From Prochlorococcus sp. AG-402-P18 (lineage in GTDB: Bacteria; Cyanobacteriota; Cyanobacteriia; PCC-6307; Cyanobiaceae), in NCBI GenBank assembly GCA_003216275.1, contig QCJC01000001.1, positions 62,001 through 126,000 of the forward strand: a stretch of 64,000 bases of DNA, written 5' to 3'. A program made the position numbers and the translations under genes. The first letter of the stretch is position 1; each line of letters opens with the position of its first letter. Positions 10,697-20,667 of this stretch are shown here, in pieces. A model generated the notes under the pieces. That model made no database searches. It was not told where the DNA came from and saw nothing but the letters and a program-made list of their open reading frames with translations.

Positions 10697-11521
10697 GTGT
10701 CAGATTTTTTGGCTGCAGCCTTACAGCTAACAAGTACCTCGGATATAGACGCAAATCTCAATGTTGCTGAAGAACAAATTGAGTTAGCGTCAAGGCGTGG
10801 GGCTGATCTTGTTGGGCTTCCTGAGAACTTCGCTTTTTTGGGTGAGGATCAAAAAAAACTAAAAATTGCATCCTCAATCTACGAGAAATGCAATAGTTTT
10901 TTAGTAACAATGGCCAGGCGATATCAAGTCGTTTTGCTTGGAGGAGGTTTTCCTGTCCCCGCTGGCGATGGAGTAAGAACTTTAAATAGAGCAGAGTTAT
11001 TTGGAAAGGATGGCCAATCTCTAGCTCGATATGACAAGATTCATCTTTTTGACGTTGATCTTCCTGAAGGTAATACCTACAGAGAATCGGAGACAATTGT
11101 TTCTGGAAGTGAATCTCCTCCTGTAGTTGATGTACCAGGCCTTTGTAAAATTGGATTATCTATTTGCTACGATGTAAGGTTTCCTGAACTTTATCGCGAT
11201 TTAGTAAATAAGGGTGCAGATTTACTAATGATTCCAGCTGCTTTTACTGCTTTTACTGGTAAAGATCATTGGCAAGTTTTGCTTCAAGCAAGAGCAATTG
11301 AAAATACTGCTTATGTTGTGGCACCAGCCCAAACTGGTCGCCACTATGGAAGACGCCAAAGTCATGGACATGCGATGGTTATTGATCCATGGGGGACAGT
11401 CTTAGCAGATGCAGGAGTAGTACAGGGTGCAGCTATAGCACCTGCTGATAAACAAAGAGTAGAAAGAATTAGAGGACAAATGCCAAGCCTCAAGCATCGC
11501 AAAGCAGAGCTTTTTGGTTGA
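10697..11521 (+). CDS. Nitrilase-superfamily amidohydrolase (Nit1/Nit2-like)
   Basis: This carbon-nitrogen hydrolase has the Glu-Lys-Cys triad: Glu in GLPENFAFLG, Lys in YDKIHLFDV and Cys in SICYDVRFPELYR. The pattern is closest to the Nit1/Nit2 branch, whose members hydrolyse deaminated glutathione or omega-amides as metabolite repair. The length of 274 is typical. The start is a GTG (SDFLAAALQLTST). Its stop shares one base with the ATG of the next gene in a TGATG junction, so the amidase is probably translated by coupling. The physiological substrate cannot be read from the sequence. Confidence 0.87.
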   Translation: MSDFLAAALQLTSTSDIDANLNVAEEQIELASRRGADLVGLPENFAFLGEDQKKLKIASSIYEKCNSFLVTMARRYQVVLLGGGFPVPAGDGVRTLNRAELFGKDGQSLARYDKIHLFDVDLPEGNTYRESETIVSGSESPPVVDVPGLCKIGLSICYDVRFPELYRDLVNKGADLLMIPAAFTAFTGKDHWQVLLQARAIENTAYVVAPAQTGRHYGRRQSHGHAMVIDPWGTVLADAGVVQGAAIAPADKQRVERIRGQMPSLKHRKAELFG

Positions 11522-12606
11522 TGCTTAAAGATCAATCTTTAAAGTTAAAATTAGGATTGGTTACGGGATTAGTTTTTTGTTCCAATTTCTTTATTGCATT
11601 ACCTGTTAGATCTGCTAGTGCACTTGCAGCTTGGGCATTAGATAGTAACGGTAGTCTTAAATTTAGAACTGTTTCTGGTGCGAAATTAGATGCTTTTTAT
11701 CAGGCATCAACTGACGATAAAGGTGAAAGGGTCTGGATTGATTTTCCTGGAGAATTAAGTCGACCTAGGATTTTAAAAGGCAATGGATCAATAAAGGAAA
11801 TTAGGTTGGGTAAACCAGCACCCGGTAAAACAAGGCTTGTTATTGAGTTTACCTCTGAAGTAGAATTAGAATCTTCAAAATTGAAACTAATTGGCATTTC
11901 TCCAAATACATGGGAGTTGAAATTTATTGGATTAGAAGGTAATTCTTTTCGTTCGATTGGTGAAGGTAGTATTTTACGAAACTCTAAAAAAAGAACTTTT
12001 GAGAAAATAAGAATTCAAGATTTAGATATTTCTTCTTTTCCATATGTTCCATATGGAAAGTATAAAGTTGTGATAGATCCAGGCCATGGTGGATCTGATC
12101 CAGGTGCTGTCGGAATAAACGGATTAAGAGAAACTGACATAGTCTTGGAAGTGTCGAAGAATGTTTCAGAATATCTAACAAAAAAAGGGGTGAAAACAAT
12201 ACTTACAAGGAAAAATGAAAGAACATTAGATTTACAACCTAGGGTTGTTAAAGCAAATAATTCAAAAGCAGATGCTTTTGTGAGTATTCATGCAAATGCA
12301 ACAAGAGGTCAACGAAGAGATGTCAACGGCTTAGAGACTTATTATTATTCAGGTTACAAAGGCTATTCTTTAGCAAAAAATATTCATAAACAAATCTTAA
12401 TTGCTTCTTCGCAAAGCCCTGATAGGGGGGTTCGTAGATCTCGCTTTTATGTAATTAGAAAAACATCTATGCCTGCGGTTCTAGTAGAAATTGGATTTGT
12501 TACTGGTATGTATGATGCAGCCTTATTACGTCAAAAAGCTTACAGAGATAAAATGTCTTTTGCGATCGCTAAGGGAATACTCAATTACCTCAAAGCATCG
12601 AATTAA
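11521..12606 (+). CDS. AMIN-domain N-acetylmuramoyl-L-alanine amidase (AmiC-like)
   Basis: This is an exported zinc amidase that cleaves the bond between MurNAc and L-Ala during cell separation. An N-terminal signal peptide (basic KDQSLKLKLG, hydrophobic VTGLVFCSNFFIA) comes first. An AMIN-like beta domain occupies about residues 40-140 and would target septal wall. The Amidase_3 domain starts at KVVIDPGHGGSDPGA, with SIHANA and the catalytic Glu in AVLVEIGFVTG. The ATG at 11521 is chosen over the TTG at 11518 because it forms a TGATG junction with the nitrilase gene. murI follows two bases after the stop, so wall turnover genes are co-transcribed. Confidence 0.92.
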   Translation: MLKDQSLKLKLGLVTGLVFCSNFFIALPVRSASALAAWALDSNGSLKFRTVSGAKLDAFYQASTDDKGERVWIDFPGELSRPRILKGNGSIKEIRLGKPAPGKTRLVIEFTSEVELESSKLKLIGISPNTWELKFIGLEGNSFRSIGEGSILRNSKKRTFEKIRIQDLDISSFPYVPYGKYKVVIDPGHGGSDPGAVGINGLRETDIVLEVSKNVSEYLTKKGVKTILTRKNERTLDLQPRVVKANNSKADAFVSIHANATRGQRRDVNGLETYYYSGYKGYSLAKNIHKQILIASSQSPDRGVRRSRFYVIRKTSMPAVLVEIGFVTGMYDAALLRQKAYRDKMSFAIAKGILNYLKASN

Positions 12607-12608
12607 GT

Positions 12609-13406
12609 ATGCGCTTTGGATTATTTGATAGTGGTGTTGGAGGCTTCACGGTCTTAAAAAAAGTTGTTGAATTATGCCCTGATACTTCATTTGTATATTT
12701 AGCTGATACGGCAAGAATTCCCTACGGAGTGAAAACAGCTTATGAAATCACACAAATTGCTGAAGAAATATCATCTTGGTTTGCTAATCAGAATATCGAT
12801 GTTTTTTTGGTAGCCTGTAACACAACAAATGCAATTGCCCTTGATTTAATTAAAAATAAATTAAATGTCCCTGTCTTTGACTTAATTGAATCTGCTGCAT
12901 CAATTATCCAAGAATCTAGAGTAGGTGTTCTAGCCACCCCTTCTACTGTTAAAACAAAAGCTTATACAAATAAGATTTTAGGATTTAAGCCAAATACTTT
13001 TGTAATTGAACAAGCATGTCCTGATTTCGTTCCTATGATTGAAATGATTAAACCCAATTCAGATTTAATTAGCAATGTTGCAATTGGATATTTACGACCT
13101 CTTTTAAAGCAAAAAATTGAGTCATTAATTCTTGGTTGCAGTCACTATCCTCTAATAACTCCTTTGCTTACTGATCTGTTACCCTCTAATGTCAAGTTGA
13201 TTGATCCTGCGGAAGCTCTTTCTTTGAAATTAAAGTTATTTGTGGATTCAAAAAAAAGCAATTTTGCAAAGAAGAAACATTTTGATAATTCGAAGTTTTA
13301 TGTAACCTCTGATCCTGAAAATTTTTCCATAAGTGCCAAGCATTGGTTAAAAGTGTTTCCTGAAGTTAATCTCGTTTCGCTGCAGAAGAAGGGTTGTGTC
13401 TCTTAA
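12609..13406 (+). CDS. murI: Glutamate racemase
   Basis: MurI converts L-glutamate to D-glutamate for peptidoglycan. Both catalytic cysteines are visible: ACNTTNA (about residue 72) and LGCSHYPLI (about residue 179). The N-terminal FGLFDSGVGGFTV and YLADTARIPYG motifs confirm the family, and the length of 265 is standard. The gene starts two bases after the amidase stop and ends 22 bases before sds, in the middle of a five-gene plus-strand run. In other cyanobacteria murI also sits beside the prenyl synthase, as far as I recall. Confidence 0.96.
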   Translation: MRFGLFDSGVGGFTVLKKVVELCPDTSFVYLADTARIPYGVKTAYEITQIAEEISSWFANQNIDVFLVACNTTNAIALDLIKNKLNVPVFDLIESAASIIQESRVGVLATPSTVKTKAYTNKILGFKPNTFVIEQACPDFVPMIEMIKPNSDLISNVAIGYLRPLLKQKIESLILGCSHYPLITPLLTDLLPSNVKLIDPAEALSLKLKLFVDSKKSNFAKKKHFDNSKFYVTSDPENFSISAKHWLKVFPEVNLVSLQKKGCVS

Positions 13407-13428
13407 TATTAAAAAGTAGAGCGGTTTT

Positions 13429-14400
13429 ATGACCACAGCCACTGAAATTCTTCAACCTGTAGAACTTGATCTAGAAGCATTGCTTTCTGATCTTCGCAGC
13501 CTTATTGGTGCAGGACATCCTATTTTGCAGGCGGCTGCAGAGCATCTTTTTAGTGCAGGGGGAAAACGTTTAAGACCGGGTATTGTTCTATTAATTTCAA
13601 GAGCCTTAACCTCCGAAAAGGAGCTGCCTTTAAAACATCGAAAATTGGCTCAGATCACTGAGATGATTCACACCGCATCTCTTGTTCATGATGATGTTGT
13701 TGATGAAGCAGATACCCGAAGAGGTGTTGAAACTGTTCATAGTCGCTTTGATCCAAGGATAGCTGTCCTCGCGGGGGATTTTTTATTCGCACAAGCAAGT
13801 TGGCATTTAGCGAATCTTGAGAATTTAGATGTTGTTAAATTGTTAAGTAGAGTAATTATGGATTTAGCCGAAGGTGAAATAAAACAGGGCCTTAATAAAT
13901 TTGACGCAAGTCAATCTTTTGAAAGTTATTTAGAAAAAAGTTATTGTAAAACAGCCTCTCTAATAGCTAATAGCTCCAAGGCTATTGGTGTTTTATCTGA
14001 TGTTGATCAAGAGAGTTTGAAATCACTTTATTTTTTTGGAAGGCAATTAGGATTAGCTTTCCAAGTCGTTGATGATATTCTTGATTTTACAGGTAATGAT
14101 GAGCAATTAGGTAAGCCTGCGGCCAGCGATCTCCAGAGCGGTTATCTTACTGCACCTGTTTTTTATGCATTGGAAGAGAATCCAGCTCTTAGTAAATTGA
14201 TTAATGGTAAATTCTTGAAAAAAGACGATCTTGATAAGGCTTTATCTCTCGTTAGAGATTCAAGTGCAATAAAGAGATCAAGAGAATTAGCCGAAAAATT
14301 TGCATGTGAGTCGAAAGATTCAATTTCTTGGTTACCTGATTCCCCATCCAAAAAAGCATTGCTTGAATTGCCAGAGTTTGTCATCAGCAGGCTTTATTAA
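13429..14400 (+). CDS. sds: Solanesyl diphosphate synthase (long-chain trans-prenyl transferase)
   Basis: This enzyme extends isoprenoid diphosphates to the C45 chain used for plastoquinone-9. Both aspartate-rich motifs are present: LVHDDVVDEADTRRG (first, DDxxD type) and VVDDILDFTG (second). GGKRLRPGIVLL near the N-terminus binds the homoallylic diphosphate. At 323 residues it fits the cyanobacterial PreA/Sds family, and chain length is inferred from that. Its 3' end overlaps the convergent HAD phosphatase by 17 bases. With ubiD at 8.3 kb this window supplies two parts of plastoquinone synthesis. Confidence 0.9.
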   Translation: MTTATEILQPVELDLEALLSDLRSLIGAGHPILQAAAEHLFSAGGKRLRPGIVLLISRALTSEKELPLKHRKLAQITEMIHTASLVHDDVVDEADTRRGVETVHSRFDPRIAVLAGDFLFAQASWHLANLENLDVVKLLSRVIMDLAEGEIKQGLNKFDASQSFESYLEKSYCKTASLIANSSKAIGVLSDVDQESLKSLYFFGRQLGLAFQVVDDILDFTGNDEQLGKPAASDLQSGYLTAPVFYALEENPALSKLINGKFLKKDDLDKALSLVRDSSAIKRSRELAEKFACESKDSISWLPDSPSKKALLELPEFVISRLY

Positions 14401-15082
14401 TTCGATAATCATTTATCATTTGTTCAATTTCTTTTAAATGACTGATTTTCTTTAAATTTTGGTCTTGTTCAAAAAATTCTTTTTTCTCTTGTTGATTACT
14501 ATCTTTTTTTAAATATAAAACAAAACAGCCTGCCTTAAGGGCTGAAGATACTCCGGAAATTGAATCCTCAACTGCCCAGCATTCTTGAGGAGCAATATTT
14601 AACTTTTCAGCAGCTAAAAGATATGGATCTGGAGCAGGCTTCCCTTGATTTAGTAATTTATCATCACCAAGAACCTTTATTGAAAATAGATTCATCCATT
14701 TATGATGCGAAGTTTTTATTTTGAGAGATTCATTGCTGCTACTAGTTACTAATGCCATTGGAATATTATTTTTATGACACCTTTTGATCAAATTCTCACT
14801 ACCTGGCATTGCTTCCGCAGTACTGATTAGTCGTCTTGATATTGGCTTATGTAGGCTTAGAAAATCTTCTATTTTTACCGTCTTGGGAATCAATTCAATA
14901 AGTTCATTCGCACAATCAATTCTTCTTTTACCTCTCAAGAGTTTTAATTGGTCATAAGTTAGATTTAAGCCAAAAAGCGCTGCAGTTTCTTTCCATGCCT
15001 CACCGTGTAAGGGTTCTGAGTCAATTAGAACACCATCAAGATCGAATAAAAATGCTTTAGGAAGGTTACAATCTTTTTTCAT
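14384..15082 (-). CDS. HAD-superfamily phosphatase (beta-phosphoglucomutase-like subfamily)
   Basis: A 232-residue HAD hydrolase with a helical cap. Motif I is FLFDLDGVLIDSEP with both aspartates, motif II is LVTSSSNES, the conserved Lys is in NQGKPAPDPYLLA, and motif III is AVEDSISGVSSA. This layout is shared by sugar-phosphate phosphatases and by beta-phosphoglucomutases, so the substrate stays open. It converges on sds with a 17-base overlap of the coding ends. The Lys/Glu-rich C-terminus (KKDSNQQEKKEFFEQ) looks lineage-specific. Confidence 0.85.
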   Translation of the reverse strand: MKKDCNLPKAFLFDLDGVLIDSEPLHGEAWKETAALFGLNLTYDQLKLLRGKRRIDCANELIELIPKTVKIEDFLSLHKPISRRLISTAEAMPGSENLIKRCHKNNIPMALVTSSSNESLKIKTSHHKWMNLFSIKVLGDDKLLNQGKPAPDPYLLAAEKLNIAPQECWAVEDSISGVSSALKAGCFVLYLKKDSNQQEKKEFFEQDQNLKKISHLKEIEQMINDYRINKAC

Positions 15083-15174
15083 TATGAATTTGTTTTAAAT
15101 AAGAGTTTCACTATTCAAGCCTTTTGATCAGAAATAGCTTGAATGAAATCAATGAAAAGTTGTTTTTATCTTTC

Positions 15175-17151
15175 ATGAATTCAGACAATTCTAACTCTAT
15201 TGAGTCTGTTCTTCAGGAGCAGCGAGTTTTCTCTCCATCTGATGACTTTGCTAGCAAAAGCAGAATCTCTTCTTTTTCTAGATATCTAGAAATGTCAGAG
15301 ATGGCTAAATCAGATCCAAATAAGTTTTGGGGTGATGCCGCTAGAGAAGAATTACACTGGTTTAAATGTTTTGAGAAAGTACTTGATTGGTCTAACCCGC
15401 CATTTGCTAAATGGTTTGATGGAGGGAAAACAAATATTTCCTTTAACTGTTTAGATCGTCATTTAAGTAGTTCAATAGCTGACAAAGTCGCCTTGATTTG
15501 GGAAGGCGAGCCAGGAGATCAAAAAAAATATACCTACAAACAACTACATAAAGAAGTTTGTAAAGCAGCTAATGCACTCAAATCTATAGGTATTGGTAAA
15601 GGAGATCTTGTAGCTTTGTATATGCCTATGGTGCCAGAGGCTGCAATTGCAATGCTTGCTTGTGCAAGGATCGGCGCACCACATTCAGTGGTTTTTGGTG
15701 GTTTTTCTTCTGAGGCTCTTAGAGATCGATTGATTAACGGAGAAGCTAAGGCAATAATTACAGCTGATGGTGGTTTTAGAAAAGATAAAGTAATTCCTCT
15801 CAAAGATGCTGTGGACTGTGCATTGGAAGGTGACTCTTGCCCAAATGTCGAATCTGTTTTAGTTGTTCAAAGAACAAAAAAAACTATTGCTATGGATAAG
15901 GGAAGAGATTATTGGTGGCATGAAATTGTAGATAGTCAATCTGAAGAATGTTTGTCGGAAGAAATGGATAGTGAGGATTGTTTATTCGTTTTGTATACCT
16001 CTGGCTCTACAGGCAAGCCCAAAGGAGTAGTTCATACAACAGCTGGTTATAATCTTTGGTCTCATTTAACTTTTAAATGGATTTTTGATATTCGTGAAAA
16101 TGATGTTTATTGGTGCACCGCTGACGTTGGCTGGATAACAGGTCATAGTTATATCGTTTATGGTCCATTATCTAACGGAGCAACTACTGTTATGTATGAA
16201 GGAGTTCCGAGACCGTCAAAGCCAGGAGCTTTTTGGGATGTAATTCAGAAGCATAAAATATCAATATTTTATACTGCTCCAACTGCGATTAGAGCCTTTA
16301 TGAAAACGGGGAAAGAGATTCCTGATCAATACGATTTATCTAGCTTGAGACTTTTAGGAACTGTTGGAGAGCCAATTAATCCAGAGGCTTGGATCTGGTA
16401 TCGAGATGTTATTGGGGGAGGGAAATGCCCAATAGTTGATACTTGGTGGCAAACAGAAACTGGAGGAGTAATGATTAGCCCACTTCCAGGAGCAACCCCA
16501 ACCAAGCCAGGATCAGCAACTTTCCCATTGCCTGGGATTGAAGCTGATGTAGTCAATTCAGATGGCGAGTCTGTACCTGATAATGAAGGTGGGTATCTGG
16601 TAGTTAAAAGACCATGGCCTGGAATGATGAGAAATGTTTATGGAGATGAAAAAAGATTTAGAGAGAGTTATTGGGAGTATTTGAAACCTACGGATAATAA
16701 ATATATTTATTTTGCAGGAGATGGAGCCCGAAGAGATGAAGAGGGATATTTTTGGGTTATGGGTCGAGTTGATGATGTTATAAATGTCTCTGGTCATAGG
16801 CTTGGAACAATGGAAATAGAGTCAGCTTTAGTTAGCCATGAGTCAGTTTCAGAGGCAGCAGTTGTAGGTAGACCTGATGATTTGAAGGGTGAATCGATCG
16901 TAGCCTTTGTTACATTAAAAACAGGAGCAGAAGCAAATAAAAATATTGACGCACAATTAAAAAAACATGTTGTGAATGAAATAGGTCCTATTGCCAAACC
17001 AGATGAAATTAAGTTTACTGATGCTCTCCCTAAAACAAGAAGTGGAAAAATAATGCGTAGGATCTTGCGAGCATTGGCTTCTGGTGATGAAATAAGTGGT
17101 GATACAAGTACTCTCGAGGATAGATCAGTTTTAGATAAACTAAGAAATTGA
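15175..17151 (+). CDS. acs: Acetyl-CoA synthetase (AMP-forming)
   Basis: Acs activates acetate to acetyl-CoA through acetyl-AMP, which lets the cell recover acetate or fermentation products. Seen: the P-loop-like [57 protein letters not shown] (hinge and A8) and the catalytic Lys in [14 protein letters not shown], which is the site known to be acetylated in other bacteria. The open frame begins at a TTG at 15124, but the ATG at 15175 gives [10 protein letters not shown] and a family-like length of about 658. It converges on a DUF1350 gene after two bases. Confidence 0.96.
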   Translation: MNSDNSNSIESVLQEQRVFSPSDDFASKSRISSFSRYLEMSEMAKSDPNKFWGDAAREELHWFKCFEKVLDWSNPPFAKWFDGGKTNISFNCLDRHLSSSIADKVALIWEGEPGDQKKYTYKQLHKEVCKAANALKSIGIGKGDLVALYMPMVPEAAIAMLACARIGAPHSVVFGGFSSEALRDRLINGEAKAIITADGGFRKDKVIPLKDAVDCALEGDSCPNVESVLVVQRTKKTIAMDKGRDYWWHEIVDSQSEECLSEEMDSEDCLFVLYTSGSTGKPKGVVHTTAGYNLWSHLTFKWIFDIRENDVYWCTADVGWITGHSYIVYGPLSNGATTVMYEGVPRPSKPGAFWDVIQKHKISIFYTAPTAIRAFMKTGKEIPDQYDLSSLRLLGTVGEPINPEAWIWYRDVIGGGKCPIVDTWWQTETGGVMISPLPGATPTKPGSATFPLPGIEADVVNSDGESVPDNEGGYLVVKRPWPGMMRNVYGDEKRFRESYWEYLKPTDNKYIYFAGDGARRDEEGYFWVMGRVDDVINVSGHRLGTMEIESALVSHESVSEAAVVGRPDDLKGESIVAFVTLKTGAEANKNIDAQLKKHVVNEIGPIAKPDEIKFTDALPKTRSGKIMRRILRALASGDEISGDTSTLEDRSVLDKLRN

Positions 17152-17153
17152 TG

Positions 17154-17879
17154 TTAGATTTTCCAATTCATTATTTTATCGACTATAAAATCAATTTTTT
17201 TGTATTTTAAAGAACTTTGTAAATTGGATTTTAGTAACTTTCCTTTTAGCCCAAGGCTTACTGGGGTTAGATGATTACCATCGAGTTGAATAATCTCAGA
17301 TTTATCAGAAGCTCTCTCTCCTAATGATTTAAGTAATAAATCATTTTGATCTAGATTATCATTTTTAAATTTTATTAATAGATTATTTCTTTGCTCATAG
17401 TGTTCTTTTATAAGATTTAATGTCTCGCTAGGACTGGGACTAAATTCAGTTTGAAAGTTTAACCTTTGTGACATCTTCCTAAGCATAGGTATAGATTTAC
17501 CTGCCTTGAAATTATTAAAGCTTATAGCTACTAAACCATTACAATTTCTACCTCCATCCGGTGCTAGTAAATGTAATTTACATCCAAGACTATGACCCAA
17601 TCTTATTGACCTTGGGATTAAGCCCACTCTTCTTTCAATAATCTTTCGAGATAGATGGAATTGTTTCCAGGCATGATTCGCTTGAGTTTGATGATCAAAG
17701 TTTGGGATATAGCTCCATGAATGTACTGCAAAATTTTTATGTAAAAGTCCTAAAATAAGTCTTTTGTATGTAACCTCTGGCTTTATTGAAATATAACTAC
17801 CTCCAATTATTTCTATAAGGCCTACTGGTCTCGATGGCCATTGGCAAACAACATCACTTATTCGTCTAATATTGGTCAT
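17154..17879 (-). CDS. DUF1350 family protein
   Basis: A member of the DUF1350 family, found mainly in cyanobacteria and plastid-bearing eukaryotes and thought to have an alpha/beta-hydrolase-like fold. Seen: the opening WPSRPVGLIEIIGG, then YKRLILGLLHKNFAVHSWSY, then the SIRLGHSLGCKLHLL segment, where the Ser in GHSLG sits like a nucleophile elbow. No function is established that I know of. It is shorter than plant members, at 241 residues. The gene is divergent from a DnaQ-like exonuclease, and the intergenic region has a symmetric pair of -10 elements. Confidence 0.78.
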   Translation of the reverse strand: MTNIRRISDVVCQWPSRPVGLIEIIGGSYISIKPEVTYKRLILGLLHKNFAVHSWSYIPNFDHQTQANHAWKQFHLSRKIIERRVGLIPRSIRLGHSLGCKLHLLAPDGGRNCNGLVAISFNNFKAGKSIPMLRKMSQRLNFQTEFSPSPSETLNLIKEHYEQRNNLLIKFKNDNLDQNDLLLKSLGERASDKSEIIQLDGNHLTPVSLGLKGKLLKSNLQSSLKYKKIDFIVDKIMNWKI

Positions 17880-17917
17880 TGATGAATCACACTCTCTGAA
17901 AAGAGAAATAGAAAATG

Positions 17918-17948
17918 ATTATAAATATAAGTGTCTTGTATTTATAAT
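17918..17948. promoter_or_regulatory. 10-bp inverted repeat holding opposed TATAAT -10 elements
   Basis: The arms ATTATAAATA and TATTTATAAT are exact reverse complements, separated by an 11-base spacer. The right arm reads TATAAT on the plus strand (17943-17948) toward the exonuclease gene. The left arm reads TATAAT on the minus strand (17918-17923) toward the DUF1350 gene. No good -35 hexamer is visible for either. A shared operator or paired divergent promoters would both fit. Confidence 0.45.
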
Positions 17949-18004
17949 GTTCTACTAATTTTTTATTCAACTCTGTTTTTTTGATGATAATGGAATCATG
18001 ACTA

Positions 18005-18862
18005 ATGAATTTTGATGTGAAAGAAGAGCAAAATCATGAGAAAGAGAGTCATCAGCTTAACTTTCTAAATGGAACAACTAAAGAAACTGCCAATGAAAAA
18101 GCGGAAGGTTCAGGAGTGAAAAGCTTACCCAAGTCCAACGAAAAATCAGTTGAAATCTTAAAGAAACATTACTCACCTATGAATTTATTGATTTTGGATA
18201 CGGAGACTACTGGTCTTGACAATGAAAATGATGATTGTATTGAAGTTGGTTCCATACTCTTTAATGTCAAAAGTCGATCGGTTTTAGCACAGCAATCTTT
18301 TCTTTTACCAGTTGAAGAAAACAACGCAGAAAAAATAAATAATATTCCCGCGGGAATAACTAGATTGCCTCAGCCACTTTCCCAAGCAATAAAATATTTT
18401 GAATCTTTAGTTCAAGAATCTGATGTTGTCGTTGCTCATAATGCGGAATTTGATAAGAAATGGTTTGGTATTAATAAATTGCCTCAGATAAAGAAACAAT
18501 GGATTTGTTCTATGGATGATATAACTTGGCCAGCTGATAGACAATTGAAGAGTCGCCCTTCAGTAATTGATTTAGCCCTGGCATATGGGGTTCCCGTGTG
18601 GAGTGCACATAGAGCTTTGACTGATTGCATCTATTTAGCAGAGGTCTTTAAACGATGTAATGAACTAGAACAGCTTTTGATTAGAGCTCTTGAACCAAAA
18701 ATACTTTTCCGTGCTGAGATCTCTTATGAAGAGAGACACTTGGCTAAAAATGCTGGATTCAGATGGAATGATGATATTAAGAATGCTTGGTCAAGAAAAA
18801 TGAGTCGAAGAGATTTAAAGAAATTAGAGTTTCCTGTACGAGAGGTTGATTCTCATAAATGA
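18005..18862 (+). CDS. DnaQ-like 3'-5' exonuclease
   Basis: A DEDD-type exonuclease resembling the epsilon subunit of DNA polymerase III. Exo I is LLILDTETTGLD (about residue 61), Exo II is VAHNAEFDKKW, and Exo III is SAHRALTDCIYLAEVF. These supply the metal-binding Asp/Glu residues and the His of the DEDDh type. An N-terminal Lys/Glu-rich stretch of 55 residues and a C-terminal 70-residue region lie outside the nuclease fold. The latter has YEERHLAKNAGFRWND, a pattern I associate with DNA-interaction tails in some exonucleases. The stop codon lies at the junction of a 19-bp tandem repeat. Confidence 0.85.
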   Translation: MNFDVKEEQNHEKESHQLNFLNGTTKETANEKAEGSGVKSLPKSNEKSVEILKKHYSPMNLLILDTETTGLDNENDDCIEVGSILFNVKSRSVLAQQSFLLPVEENNAEKINNIPAGITRLPQPLSQAIKYFESLVQESDVVVAHNAEFDKKWFGINKLPQIKKQWICSMDDITWPADRQLKSRPSVIDLALAYGVPVWSAHRALTDCIYLAEVFKRCNELEQLLIRALEPKILFRAEISYEERHLAKNAGFRWNDDIKNAWSRKMSRRDLKKLEFPVREVDSHK

Positions 18863-18879
18863 GGTTGATTTTCATAAAG
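18842..18879 (+). repeat. 19-bp tandem repeat across the exonuclease stop codon
   Basis: Two adjacent copies, GAGGTTGATTCTCATAAAT and GAGGTTGATTTTCATAAAG, match at 17 of 19 positions. The TGA stop of the exonuclease is formed at the junction of the copies. A slippage duplication is the simple explanation. Confidence 0.75.
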
Positions 18880-18955
18880 TACTCATTTCAATTCTAGGCT
18901 ATATATTTAATGTATTAGGTAATAGGTTTTCTAGAGCTTTCTCAATGAATGATTT

Positions 18956-19243
18956 ATGAGAAAATATTTAACCAAGAAAAATATAGTCAGCCAATTTCCT
19001 CTTGCTAGAAGTAAGACTGATGGTAATGAATTGAAAAAGCGTCTAAGACAATGGCAGCATTCTAGAAGTTGGGCTCGTTTAATTTGTGAAGCTGAAAAAA
19101 TGTGGAGTCTTGAATCAAGAGAATTAAAAAGACTTGGAGCTATGGAATTAATTCAACTACAAAATGAAATGCCCTTTAATGTGAGAAGAAGAGTGAATTT
19201 TTGGCTGGTTAGATATTCAGGTGCTACTCGATTTGAAGATTAA
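18956..19243 (+). CDS. Small basic conserved hypothetical protein (95 aa)
   Basis: I do not recognise a named family. The protein is 95 residues long, rich in Lys and Arg and in Trp (LRQWQHSRSWARLICEAEKMW), with no membrane segment or signal peptide. Predicted helices dominate, and the basic patches would suit nucleic-acid binding, which is only a guess. It lies between an exonuclease gene and hisS on the same strand, with an ATG start. The body shows ordinary coding composition rather than antisense shadow, so I consider it real. Confidence 0.65.
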   Translation: MRKYLTKKNIVSQFPLARSKTDGNELKKRLRQWQHSRSWARLICEAEKMWSLESRELKRLGAMELIQLQNEMPFNVRRRVNFWLVRYSGATRFED

Positions 19244-19380
19244 GGACTAAACTTAGGAAGATTCTAGAGTAAGCTATTCTAATTTTATTTTGAAAAAAAT
19301 TGATGATCCAAGTATTGATTTGCAAGTTTACGTAAACAATTACTATTGAACAAATAACAAATAATTTTGCTGAAGCTACT

Positions 19381-20652
19381 TTGACAAATCTCAAGAATTT
19401 AAGAGGAATGGTAGATCTTCTGCCAGCCCAGACCCTTGGCTGGCAGAAGGTTGAAACAATTGCGCTAGAACATTTTAGCCGAGCTGGGCTACAAGAAATT
19501 AGAACTCCGATTATTGAACAAACTGAATTATTTTTAAGGGGTATTGGCGAAAATACAGATGTTGTTGGAAAAGAAATGTATAACTTTGATGATAGAGGAG
19601 GTCGTCCTTGCACCCTTAGACCTGAAGGTACAGCTTCTGTCGCAAGGGCAATACTTCAGCATGGATTATTAAATAATGGATCTCAAAGGCTTTGGTATAG
19701 AGGACCAATGTTTCGTTATGAGCGTCCACAAGCAGGAAGACAAAGACAGTTTCATCAGATAGGAGTTGAATTTGTTGGATTCGCCTCCGTTATGAGTGAT
19801 GCTGAGGTTATTTCAATTGCTTGGGAATTCTTAAAGGAAGTTGGCTTATCTGATTTGACTTTAGAAATTAATAGTCTTGGAAGCAATGAAGACCGAAATA
19901 TATTCAAAGAAAAGTTGAAAGATTGGTTAAATCAGAGATTTGATTTTTTGGATGAAGATTCTCAGAGAAGAATTAATGTTAATCCTTTGAGAATATTAGA
20001 TAGTAAAAATACTTCTACAAAAGAACTTTTATGTGAAGCCCCTTCTTTAAATGATTTTTTATCTAAGAAGAGTAAAACTAGATTTAATTATTTACAGGAG
20101 TTACTAGATAATCTAAATATTCCATATAAAATAAATAATAAATTGGTACGAGGACTTGATTATTATTCTCATACCGCTTTTGAAATAACAAGCGAGCATC
20201 TTGGATCTCAGGCAACAGTATGCGGAGGAGGCCGTTACGATGGTTTGTTAAGTGAATTGGGAGGACCTATAACACCTTCAATTGGATGGGCTATTGGAAT
20301 GGAGAGATTAATAATTCTTGCTGGAGATAAAATTCTTCAATCAAAATCCCCAGATGTTTATGTGATTCATAAAGGTGAAAAAGCTGAACAACTTGCTTTG
20401 AATATTACTTGTCAGTTAAGGTCAGCAAACTTAACTACTGAATTAGACTATTCGGGCTCATCTTTTTCTAAACAATTCAAACGAGCAGATAAAAGTTTGG
20501 CTAGATGGGCAATAATTATAGGTGAGGATGAGGTTTCAAAAGGTCAATTATTGATGAAAAAATTAAGAGACAATGAAAATAAAGAGGGTAGAGAGGAATA
20601 TATTTTTTTAATCGAGGATCTAAATCAGATAATAAACCAATTGATTGATTAA
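19381..20652 (+). CDS. hisS: Histidyl-tRNA synthetase
   Basis: This class II synthetase charges tRNA-His. Seen: [12 protein letters not shown] at the N-terminus, motif 2 in [22 protein letters not shown], the histidine loop [15 protein letters not shown], and motif 3 in GIGMERL form as [14 protein letters not shown]. The C-terminal anticodon domain begins near DVYVIHKG. The length of 423 is standard. No in-frame ATG is available before the conserved start region, so the TTG at 19381 is the likely initiator. ugd starts 15 bases after the stop. Confidence 0.96.
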   Translation: MTNLKNLRGMVDLLPAQTLGWQKVETIALEHFSRAGLQEIRTPIIEQTELFLRGIGENTDVVGKEMYNFDDRGGRPCTLRPEGTASVARAILQHGLLNNGSQRLWYRGPMFRYERPQAGRQRQFHQIGVEFVGFASVMSDAEVISIAWEFLKEVGLSDLTLEINSLGSNEDRNIFKEKLKDWLNQRFDFLDEDSQRRINVNPLRILDSKNTSTKELLCEAPSLNDFLSKKSKTRFNYLQELLDNLNIPYKINNKLVRGLDYYSHTAFEITSEHLGSQATVCGGGRYDGLLSELGGPITPSIGWAIGMERLIILAGDKILQSKSPDVYVIHKGEKAEQLALNITCQLRSANLTTELDYSGSSFSKQFKRADKSLARWAIIIGEDEVSKGQLLMKKLRDNENKEGREEYIFLIEDLNQIINQLID

Positions 20653-20667
20653 TTAATTTTTTTTATA

